From NCBI GenBank assembly GCA_028752905.1, contig JAQNBH010000007.1:19488816-19552815 (forward strand): a DNA stretch of 64,000 bases, in the 5' to 3' direction. Source of the stretch: Cladorhizidae sp. MBARI D1340-BT2 (taxonomy: Eukaryota > Porifera > Demospongiae > Poecilosclerida > Cladorhizidae). Under the pieces are notes generated by a model. The model was not told the origin of the DNA and searched no databases. It saw only the letters and a list, made by a program, of their open reading frames with translations. A program made the translations under genes and the position numbers. Below are positions 32,665 through 42,636 of this stretch, piece by piece. Position 1 is the stretch's first letter; each line of letters opens with the position of its first letter.

Positions 32665-32757
32665 AACAATCTTGTTCTTTTTGCCCACCAGGGTGTGTGT
32701 CAAGCGCGCGTCTAATAGAAGGTGTGATTCACGCCGAAACTATGTATAGGTATTTTT

Positions 32758-33219
32758 TAGTAATCCTATCAAACAAAAACTCTCGCGCAAGTTGTAGAAT
32801 ATAAAATTTGTTTTCAAATGAAATAATTTTTTTATGAAAGGATAAAAAATATTCAAGTTATCATTTGAACAGTTTTTCAAAAATCACTTCAGAGATATTG
32901 AGCCTTGAAGTCCAAGCAGTTTGTAATCACATCCCAGCTGCCAGAAACACCCCCTGCTTCACTAGAATACATCCCCTCATTACTAGAATTGTGTGTGTAC
33001 AAACAAAATGTTGAAAGCAACCAATTGACTTTCACAGTCCTTCATTTTTTCAACAACAGCAGTATCCTACATCCTAACTACAACCTGAAAACCAACAATA
33101 ATTATATATATATATATATACATACACATAAATTAAAGACGCATCAGACTTGTTACGTTGCTTTGCTAATATTGAATTAGCAAACATAAACACGTCATCA
33201 TTTGCAACCTGGCCTGACT
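32758..33219. other. Non-coding, includes TA microsatellite
   Basis: No gene supported. There is a (TA)n run at about 33105-33120 just before the truncated Gypsy copy. Confidence 0.4.
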
Positions 33220-33640
33220 ACAGCTCGTCTATGGATGGAACCCCCGCGGACCACTTGATATCGTCAAGGAAGAATGGGAAGCACCCAAGCAGGCCCCAGA
33301 AAGCACAGTGTCCTTCCTTCAAGAGACATATCGTCGCCTCGAAGCAGCCCAGAAATCTGCAACAGTCTGTGAGAAGGATGCCAAAAAGGAGATGAAGCGG
33401 TATTACGACAAGACCACCAGAGAGCGGACCTTTCAGATTGGAGACCTTGTGCTAGTCCTGCTGCCGTCATCGTCAAACTAACTCCTGGCCAAATGGCAGG
33501 GCCCTTTCCCAGTGGTAGACTAGCTGTCCCCCACCACATTCCGGGTTAGGATGGATGGCAGTAGGAGACAGCTCAGGACGTAGCACGTCAACATGTTGGC
33601 AAGATGGGAATCATCTCTCCGCGATATGCCTGACAGCCAG
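33220..33640 (+). pseudogene. Integrase C-terminal remnant
   Basis: Reads WNPRGPLDIVKEEWEAPKQ, then TFQIGDLVLVLLPSSS and KWQGPFPVV, the GPY/F-type C-terminal integrase region. Three in-frame stops interrupt it, and the following RT frame differs, so a frameshift lies at about 33600-33640. The catalytic core of integrase is missing. Confidence 0.7.
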
Positions 33641-35207
33641 CGTAGGAATGGACGACACGACTGAAGTGGACATTCCAACGTGGCCAGATGAAGAGAAACC
33701 ACCAACAATACATCTAAATGAGGAACTGGATGAACACCAGAAACAACAGTTACTTGCCCTCTTACGACAGCATGAACATGTTTTTACGAACGAGCTGGGG
33801 AGAACTCAAATGGCAGTCATGCAAATAACAACCGGAGAAGCTCTGCCTGTCCACTCGCCCCTCTACCGCCTACCCCACTCCAGGAGAGAGACCATCAGAA
33901 GGGAAATAGACCAGATGTTGAGGGCGGACCTCATCGAGGCTAGCACCAGTGCATGGGCTGCTCCCATCGTGCTGGTTCCAAAGAAAGATGGGTCACTGCG
34001 CCTCTGTGTGGACTATCGTCGACTCAATGCAGTGACCCATCCCGACCCATTTCCTATCCCCAGAGTTGATGAGTTGATCGATGGCTTAGCCAGAGCTACA
34101 TACCTCACCACGCTGGACCTCACCAAAGGGTACTGGCAGGTGCCAGTTGATGAGAATTCACGCCAGAAGACTGCTTTTGTCACCCCGTTTGGTAAATACC
34201 AATTCAAAGTGATGCCGTTTGGGCTAGTGGGAGCTCCCAGCGTTTTTCAACGCATGATGAACACCATATTTGGGGATGCCTCAGACTTTGTAGCAGCCTA
34301 CATGGATGACATTGTGGTGTTTAGTACAACCTGGCAGCACCACCTCAACCACCTAGAACAGACGCTGACCCGACTTAGTGAGGCAGGGCTCACTGCAAAA
34401 CAAGCAAAGTGCAAGTATGCCATGTACACATGCCCATACTTTGGCCACGTTGTAGGGAAAGGACAGGTCAGACCTGAGCTTGGTAAAGTACAGGCCGTGC
34501 AAGACTTCACAGTTCCAAAGAAAAAGAAGGACATCAGATCATTCTTAGGGCTGACTGGATACTATCGGCAATTTATCCCTAAGTACGCTACTACTGCCGC
34601 TCCACTATCAGTCACCCGAAAGGACCTCCCCGACAAAGTAGAATGGACAGAGACACACCAGCGAGCCTTCTAGGCACTGAAGGATGCCCTGTCGAGTGAG
34701 CCAGTCCTTCAGGGACCCGACTTCAACCGACAATTTGTGGTCCAGATGGATGCGTCTGATGTTGGGGTGGGTGCAGTGCTCAGCCAGATGGACAAGGCAC
34801 AGAATGATCGTCCCGTAGCTTTCTTCTCCCGAAAGCTTCTCTCCTGGGAGAGGAACTACGCGGCGGTAGAAAAGGAATGCCTCGCCATTATTGAAGCAGT
34901 CAAACATTTTTCAGTTTACCTCACTGGTGTCAGTTTCACTATTGCCACGGACCACAACTGTCTCCGTTACCTCGACAGAATGCGAGACACAGGAGGAAGA
35001 CTTACGAGATGGGCAATACTCCTCCAACCTTACAACTACGTCATCGTTCACCGTCCAGGGAAAGCCAATGCGAATGCAGATGGGCTGTCTCGTCAAGCAT
35101 GGACGGACGAAACCAGCTTTGCTGCAGGGAAGGAAAGGGGGGAGTGTCAGGGATTCCTCAACCATGAACCCCTGCAAGGGTCTGAACTGGGACCACAGAC
35201 CACATAG
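33555..35207 (+). pseudogene. Reverse transcriptase and RNase H
   Basis: A 372-codon open frame (33555-34673) holds the RT fingers and palm, including LVPKKDGSLRLCVDYRRLNA (about 33970-34030) and the active site YMDDI (about 34300). A stop at 34671-34673 interrupts the frame; the same frame continues with RNase H (VVQMDASDVGVGAVL; FTIATDHNCLRYL) to NADGLSR. Apart from that stop the region is well preserved, so it is a moderately young copy. It closely resembles the RT of the element at 9.9-12.1 kb in order and motifs but is not a recent copy of it. Confidence 0.88.
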
Positions 35208-35540
35208 AGAGTGATAGCCAATAGTACATAGGTCATGAGATTCCCCTGGACAGTTCTGATTGGCCAGGGAAGGAACAGACTAGCTAATTAGTATTACCTT
35301 GTAAGGGAATAACCTGACTCACACCTGGCAATGAAGATAATGATGCATAAGATGTCTGCATCCACTGCATATGCATGTAGCAGCTATCACCACTGGGTAG
35401 CCAAACTGGAGATGGAGAGATCTGTGATTTTAATTATCTTTTCATGATGAAGCTGACCTGGAATGAAGAGCAATCGACAAATATATGCACAAAGCTATTA
35501 TTACCTGATTGATATCTAAATGTTGGGGCATTTCATGAAA
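35145..35540 (+). repeat. Probable 3' LTR, right end uncertain
   Basis: Begins TGTCAGGGATTCC directly after the polypurine tract. RNase H coding sequence runs a few codons into it. No second copy exists in the window to define its end; typical length suggests about 400 bp. Confidence 0.45.
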
Positions 35541-35637
35541 TTAATAGAACATGTGCAATCTAATTATATGTATATTTATGGTATCTTATTGCAGGCTTAT
35601 CTGTATACTAAAACATCAAATATATCATGTACTACAA

Positions 35638-37395
35638 ATGGAACTTTTAGAAGAGGACAATGAGGATGAAGTTATTTCAGTTCTTGAAGAAGCTGTCACA
35701 TGCGTTCAGTGTAACTATCGTAATTGTAATGAAGAAACACTTGATCACCTTTTGGAGCAAGTTGAACTAGCACTTGAGTATATTATTCTGCTCAATGGTC
35801 AACAAAATGAATTATTCTCTGCCCTAAGGGATTTATTTTTGGCCATTGCAAATGACAAGGAGAATAGGACAAAAAGGAAGGGAAGGCAATCAGTGAAGAG
35901 CAATTACAATTTCTTATTGAGAATGGTTTAACTATTGTCAATATTAGTGAACTGTTTGGTTGCTCAAGGCGAACAATTGAACGAAAGCTAAGACAGTTCA
36001 ACATTTCCATTCAGAAATACAGTTCTATAACAAATTCAGATCTTGATGCAGCAGTAAAACAAATCACAACCTTATTTCCTCAATGTGGTGAAAAAACTCT
36101 TGAGTGGAAAGCTTAAAAGCTGTGGTATTGTTGTTCAGCGTGAAAGAGTCAGAGATTGTTTACATCGAGTTGATGCTTCGGGTGTCAGTTCACGGATTAG
36201 AAATGTATTGCACCGTCGTCAATACAATGTCTCGTCACCAAATGCTTTATGGCATATTGATGGATATCACAAATTGATTCGATGGAGATTTGTTGTGCAT
36301 GGTGGCATAGATGGCTTCAGTAGACTGGTCATGTATCTTAGCGTTGCCACTAACAATCGTTCTGGTACTGTTCTCCATTCCTTTATGAAAGCTATAGAAG
36401 AGCATGGCCTTCCTTCTAGAGTACGTATGGACAGAGGTGGTGAAAATGTAGCAGTGGCCAGGTATATGGTAGAGCATCCAGAACGTGGTCCAGATCGAAG
36501 TAGTGCAATTACTGGGAGAAGCACACATAAATCAGCGCATTGAACGTTTGTGGCGAGACCTCTTCACTGGATGCATATCATTCTTCTATTACCTCTTCTA
36601 TCACTTGGAGGATATTGGGCTTCTGGATGTGGACTCACCTTTGGAGCTATACACACTTCACTTTGTTTTCACACCTCTTATACAGCACCACCTAGATATG
36701 TTTCGTCATGGATGGGCTCATCATCGAATGAGGACTGAAAACAACAAAATTCCTCAACAATTATGGATACTAGGTCTTCATGACATCAGTGAGAGTGATA
36801 GTGTAGCAACTGGGTTGCAGGTGAGTATTCATATTTCTCCTTGAACTTGTAATTATTACACGAGTCAGAATGGAATATGGAGAGTTATTTCACGAGCACA
36901 GGGTCATACTTTCAGGAGTTGAAGTTGAGTAACAACAGCATGCAATGGATATTACCAGTCTGTCGAGTGTAATAAATGTTATACTCATTGAATATTACTG
37001 CTTTATCATCCAGTTATAATACTTCTACCATAGCCCCAGTCAATAGTGTGCATGTGCAGGAGAGCAAAGTGTATTTTCAGTAAAATAACTATCCTGAAAT
37101 ATTAACATTGCACATCTATAGCTACAGCGAGTATATCAGGTATAGACATAATGGAAGTGCATGTGCTGGACATCGTCTTTCTTCTCTTGGACAGTTAATA
37201 TAATTAAAATTAAGTCATATACATGTATATATATATATATATATATATGTTTGTGAATTTTTACTCATGTGGAACTATGATTTATTATGGTGTTATTAGG
37301 TAGCAGGCTCAAATTATGGAATTGATTGGGATGGTCCGGTTTCAGGAGCATACGATGACAACAGAGTAACTGTGGATCAGTATGTGATGTTCTAA
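35638..37395 (+). pseudogene. IS3EU-like DDE integrase gene, one intron
   Basis: ATG at 35638 opens an acidic helical N-terminus. After a frameshift (about 35880) comes a helix-turn-helix (TIVNISELFGCSRRTIERKL). A second shift lies near 36090, then the integrase core: first Asp in [13 protein letters not shown], second Asp in [11 protein letters not shown], Glu in RIERLWRDL, with a third shift near 36530 between the last two. The frame then runs to a GT donor at 36821. The next exon (37300-37395) continues in phase with NYGIDWDGP and ends at TAA. All three catalytic residues are present, but three frameshifts make it inactive. The family is widespread in aquatic animals; the IS3EU name is my best assignment. 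Confidence 0.7.
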
Positions 37396-38752
37396 CTGGT
37401 TTCAACAAGGCAGAACTGATAGCCTCTATGTCCACCAATATATTTTCCCAGCAAATGATGATAACACAATTTGCTCTAGCAAAATCATTTGTAGGGGAAC
37501 GGCAATTATAAGAGTATCACTAGGTATTATGACACTCCAAATTCTTTTCACATTTTTGGTCTTAATTGTGTTTTTGTATATATAGCTATATAGCTCTACA
37601 CGTTAAAAAAAGTTTTTTATTACTAGAATGCATCGTTTCACTACCAACCACGTGTCAACTCTTCCCATCCAACCCCCCCCCCCCTAATCTTCCTACCCTC
37701 CCTGCTGCCTTCATCATTCCTGTATTAAAAAAATAATCTTCCCCTTACCATCCTGTACCTTTGGTTCAGAGGTGCCATGCCAGCCTATTGATCAGGGGTT
37801 TGTGAGTTTATATTGCAGCCATTTGGAGCCCTGCTTAAAATTATTTTTCATGTCTCTATATAGCTCACTTGGCCTTTGTTCGAGTATGTATGAGGACATC
37901 TTTCCTGAAGAATGGAACAACTTTGGTTTTTGCCATTAGACATGGTTATGTAGTACTTTGCACGTGTTTAAGTCACACACACAGCTGTCATTATTTTTAT
38001 GGGAAAAAAAGAAATTCTCACAAACTTGAACTCATAAGCTTAGTAGCCAGACTCACATGTCAAAGGAAAGATGTGACATTTACTTATAAGCAAATGTTGC
38101 CTGATCCTGATCAACTACCTGAAGACACAATGCTCCAAACTATTTTAAACCTAAGAACATACTCGTGCTATATACCTTTTATTGACCCCAAAGATAAAAC
38201 CAAGAAAAAGAACAAAATTACTTTCCATTCTCATATTCCTGAAGGCTAGAACATCAGGGGGAGAATCATACAGCAAGTTGATTAGCAATCAGCATTTTTG
38301 TCTCTTCGGCTGGCAGGGGTCATCAGTGGGTGTGTATGCTTGTAGTGCATGTGTTGACAATTCATACTCCTCCAACAGGATATTGTTGCAACATATTTAA
38401 AACATATAATCAAATCTGTAGCAATATAGTTTCAAGCTTTCATCTGAAGTACTATTTCGTACCCTCCCTCTGTGCTGGTACAGTCCGAGAACATAGACTT
38501 TTGATGGTAATGGACATCTCTTCTTTTTTTTAGACATCGTGGTGCATGTGTGAGTGAGTGTGTGTGTAGATATAAATATACACCATCTTTATGTTGAATA
38601 TTTTATAAAGTTTGGATAGTATATACATAGATGCATCTACAGCTGCCATGCCAGATACAATTCTTAATTAAGTCTCAAGTGCAATCATCATCAAACGTCG
38701 TCATTACAAACTCTCAGCAACAGTTTGGTCTGTAGCTAGTATAGCTATGGAG
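37396..38752. other. Intergenic, unrecognised frame
   Basis: A plus-strand frame at 37869-38249 includes a plausible stretch (KDVTFTYKQMLPDPDQLPED) that I cannot assign; it may be a degraded exon. There are short poly-C, AT-rich and (TG)n tracts. No other gene seen. Confidence 0.3.
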
Positions 38753-41700
38753 TCACACACCACCAAAGCCATCGTTACCCTTGAGGGCAAGGACCATCCC
38801 TTCCTTGAATTCATTGTAGTCTGAATAAGTAGCTGGAATCCGAAGGATCAAGTCGCATGTTGATGATGATGGCAACTAAGGATTATGCACGAAAACTAGT
38901 GTAGGGGAATGGCTAAATCCAAGGGGAGGAATGCAATCAGCTCCTGAAAAAAAGACAAACAAATCCTCCAGCGAACATCCAATGTCATCATCTACATAAA
39001 CACCAAGCATAAAAAAATAAATATTATAATAACAAGTCCAAGAATATTGGTAGCCGAGAACAAAGGCTTATAAGAAGCTATGTAGTTCAAGTGCATTTTA
39101 GCTGAGAAAAAAACACGCTTTTATAAACATTGCAGAACTCACCAACACATTCATCCAGAAAATCAGCAAAATAAATATATGTTTGCTCTTCTGCAGGTCG
39201 ATAGTAACTTCCTTTTACTGAGTACTTAACACATAGAATATTCTTGATCATATCTATAAGTTAAAAAAATATACACACACACATCACATGATAACTCGTC
39301 AACCCACCAAAACAGCATTGACAAACCTGGTGTTAGAGCACAGTAACTCGACACGAAAAATTGCTCATAAAGGTCTGGAGTAATCTTTACCATGTCCAGG
39401 AACCCAAATAGATTTAGTCCTTCCCGAAATTGGTCCATTTCTGCTTTCACTTTACCCATCAAGTGGAAGTCAAGTAGAGCTCCTACAATTTCAGAACGAA
39501 GGTCCAGAGTGAAAAAGGAAATAGCCTTACGAAACCCTGTAGAAGTGATAAGGTCAAGAGCTTCATCCATGTCAAACACCATTTGAAGCTCTTCATCACT
39601 TTCTGCTGCATTAATCTATAAAATTGATTTAAGTTGAACAAACAATTGGCTTCCCACAAACATTGACATATACCTTTCCCACCACAAATCGAAGGAGCAT
39701 CCCAGGAATTTCTTCTGGTTCCACAAGAATAGAATGGTAACTTCCACTCACGAAATATTTGAATACTTCTTTCGACATGAATGGATAGCCATTGCCTCCA
39801 TGAATAATAGACAAAACAAGGAACTGTCCCATGAAGAAGAGCTCTTGCTTCTAGAGCAAAGACAAAAGATAGTCACAGTAGCATGCCACAATGTTTCAAG
39901 TATAACAACCAATTAAGCACTATTTTTAGTCGTTCAGAATGCACGACTTATTGGTAATGGCCATAATCACGGAACTATTATTGTCATCATAATCACGTAA
40001 CTTTTATTGTCATCATAATCGTGGAACTATTATTGTCATCATAATCACAAAGCCTGGTCACAACTCGTGCCTATGACTAGTTGTCTTACAAAAAAAAAAC
40101 ACAGTTTGTAAAACTTGTTGATCAGTAGCAAATTACACCAGCATCTTCCCCCCACCCCCCAAAAACACAACAACAACCCATTATGCAATTTATTATTTTC
40201 TTAGGTTATCAATCATGCAGACAGCACTAGCACTGTATTGGCTTATTCATTTTTAGATTCAAAGTTTGTGACAGCCTTACTTTAGAAAGGCAACGCCATA
40301 AACTGACCAGTTACAACTGACAATATATTTATCAAAAGTACATGCAGTAATGAATCAGGAATAGTGACCCTCAAGTTTGCAAAGTCAGAGTACACCATTC
40401 AAAATGTATCAAATGGTGTTGCTAAGTGCTGAAATATACGAAGCAAAATTGCCAGCGTTGTTTACCTGCACTGCTGTAATATTGTTATCCATAAATTTTG
40501 GGGTTTGATCATCCCCTCTGAAGTATGCTCTAGACACTGCTTGTGCTAACAGTCTGAAAAACTCCCTTTTGGGTCCACCTTGATCAACTGCTCCTTCTCC
40601 AACAAAAGTAACCTATAATGTTCAATTAGCGATTAAAATTTCAAATGAGAGCTCTGATAGAAAAAAGTACAGGCAACACTTGAATGAATTTTCTGATTTT
40701 ACTAGCAGTGAAACTCAATAATGCCATGGTCATGCACGCAAGGCCAAACACAAGTTTCTTCTTCAATTCTCTCAAGGTATCCTTTAGAAGGAATTCCCTT
40801 CGCACATCCACGTGAAATGTAGACTCAACAATATTGCTTCTCAACCTCTTTATAGTAGTGGCTAAAGGATTGTCCCTGCAGCAAAAATATTGCAGAACTC
40901 AAACAAAGGTGAGAATAAATACATTAAATATTAGTAGATGTATAGATTGAAAATTACAAAGACTTCCTATTGTTGTAAAAATTACTTTCCCCCCACTACG
41001 GCTTCTGCCGACGCAACACTTTCCATGCTCTGGATGATAGCAGTCTCCACCATCTTGTTCTCTATCTCACTAGACTGTATGCAACATTCAATAAAATGTG
41101 GGTAGAAGTCTAACATCACTCACAATCCTGACACATACCTCATTCTTGCACTTCTTAATAGAGATCATTGGAAGATCAGGATCACTACTATCCTCAGAAT
41201 GGTCTTGCTCACTCCTACATATATATTTATACAGGGAATAATTTGATTGGCATTGCATATATAGCAGTTTGCTGTGCATAATCAGAGAGTACACATTTAC
41301 TCCCTATATTTGTTTGACCAACTTTTTTTAAATGGCAGATGCTAAAAGTTACAAAAAATGTTTTATTTAAAAAAACCCACCAAAAGTGAATTGGATTGAT
41401 TGACTCATCAAAAGGAAACAATAAGTATTTTTTGGAGGAACTTTGACCTTTTAAAATAAAGTACACAACATAATACAGATTTCATAAATAATGGATGTGG
41501 TAATGTCCTGTCTAAACACTTGTGATCAATATTGGCAAATTCCGGTTTCCTTTTTTTGCGAGTCAATCTCAATATCCCTTTTATCAGTAAAATCATTTTT
41601 TTGTTGCTTGTATAAACTGCTATAAACTGCTATAAAGCAGTTTTCGTTCTACATCTTTCATAGCAGATTTATGCCAAAAAATATATGCCAAAAAAAATTC

Positions 41701-42636
41701 TGACAAATAATTCTTGCACTTATGACACTTATGATCTTCTTTAGGAACAAAAAAACAACCCTCCTCCCCCTCCTCCCCAAAAGAAACTTTTTCGAACACT
41801 TTTCCACTTGCATGTAAGTTATGACTTTCAAATTACCTAAATGTTGGAGAATAACTGCTAGCATGTAAGTTATGACTTTCAAATTACCTAAATGTTGGAG
41901 AATAACTGCTACCAGTACTTCCACTTGTTAGATCAACAACTTCATCCCTATGAGACACACATTACTCTACCATCATTTACATATAACTAGTATGTTATAT
42001 ACCTGGAACATGAAGTCACATGAGCAGCCAACTTCTCTATACTGAACATCATTCCACATTTCAAGCATTTTTCTTTAGGCTATATAAATGAATATTTATA
42101 GAAATATTACGTTATCTATTGAAACAAAAATGTTAACTCACCCCACCAGGCAAATCAAATATGGGAGAGATATCCAAATCTCGTTGTAGAGGACGAATAT
42201 ATGTGCGAGAAAATCTAACCCATCTTTTAAGCACATCTGGAGATGATAGTGTAGTTGCTGACAACTTTTCCAAATTCCTTGAATTAGGTAGGAGCACCTT
42301 AAAAAACTCAAATCCTCCACCCTCTCTTAAAGTTGGAAAATTTTCATAGAGTAAATCCCTAAAACTGTCAGAATTGATTTGCAAGTCATAAAAAACGATT
42401 TCTTTCTCCCCAATACCAGCCTGAAGTAGGTCATCTTTTTCAGTTTCTGTTCTTGGTATCTTTGTTTGGTCATGATAAGCCAAGCACACAAACTTATGCT
42501 TCCAAACACATTTATGAGTATTGGAAGCACCAATCTTTGATTTCTTTTGAATAGTGAAGATACTTCCTCTCTCAATTTCCTCCTTCGTGGCTTATTCTTT
42601 ATTAAGCACTAACAAGCACCGATCAGCTGCAGCCAT
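38753..42636 (-). CDS. HECT-domain E3 ubiquitin ligase, with two in-frame stops
   Basis: Eleven exons with GT-AG introns: 42142-42636, 42003-42079, 41888-41947, 41139-41214, 40986-41074, 40752-40875, 40466-40612, 39674-39850, 39327-39615, 39143-39253, 38753-38943. The phases agree throughout and sum to 612 codons including the terminal stop. The product has an N-terminal region (FYDLQINSDSFRDLLYENFP; TYIRPLQRDLD), a C2HC zinc finger (CLKCGMMF...HVTSC), an acidic linker, then the HECT domain (FHVDVRREFLLKDTLREL; GAVDQGGPKREFFRLL; SSSTCDLILRIP with the catalytic Cys). HECT ligases accept ubiquitin on that Cys and pass it to substrates. The architecture resembles G2E3-like animal proteins. In-frame TAA at 42592-42594 (codon 15) and TAG at 38876-38878 (codon 571, seven codons before the Cys) would stop translation. 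It is either a recent pseudogene or affected by sequence error. Confidence 0.85.
39957..40048. repeat. Tandem repeat, three units of about 30 bp
   Basis: Units of TATTGTCATCATAATCAC with GGAACTAT lie in the HECT-gene intron between 39851 and 40465. Confidence 0.8.
41810..41911. repeat. 51-bp exact duplication across a splice donor
   Basis: 41810-41860 and 41861-41911 look identical. Each holds, on the minus strand, the end of the third HECT-gene exon (TATTCTCCAACATTTAG) plus GTAATTTG of the intron, so two identical 5' splice sites lie 51 bp apart. Use of the inner-exon copy (end at 41888) keeps the reading frame. Confidence 0.9.

Larger units (their letters stand above)
27794..32757. mobile_element. 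SWIM/THAP element with long TIRs (ISL2EU-like)
   Basis: Inverted repeats of at least 75 bp (about 27794-27872 and 32680-32757) share CTTCGGCGTGAATCACACCT and, further in, CCTGGTGGGCAAAAA. Between them are two convergent gene remnants: a SWIM-domain gene on plus and a THAP-domain gene on minus. THAP transposase plus a SWIM/YqaJ nuclease is, to my knowledge, the gene content of ISL2EU-type DNA transposons. Here the YqaJ nuclease and the DDE domain are both missing, so it is internally deleted. A hAT element is nested within it. The outermost bases and target duplication are unresolved. Confidence 0.65.
33220..35540 (+). mobile_element. 5'-truncated Gmr1-like Gypsy element
   Basis: It starts abruptly in the C-terminal part of integrase, then reverse transcriptase, RNase H and a 3' LTR start. 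Integrase before RT again marks the Gmr1-like order. A purine run (AAGGAAAGGGGGGAG) is followed at 35145 by TGTCAGGG, a typical LTR start. The 3' LTR end (near 35540) and any 5' LTR were not found, so the right boundary is approximate. Confidence 0.75.

Noticed and set aside
37869..38249. 126-codon plus-strand ORF as a host exon
   Set aside because: Part of it reads like protein, but I could not connect it to any family or splice structure.
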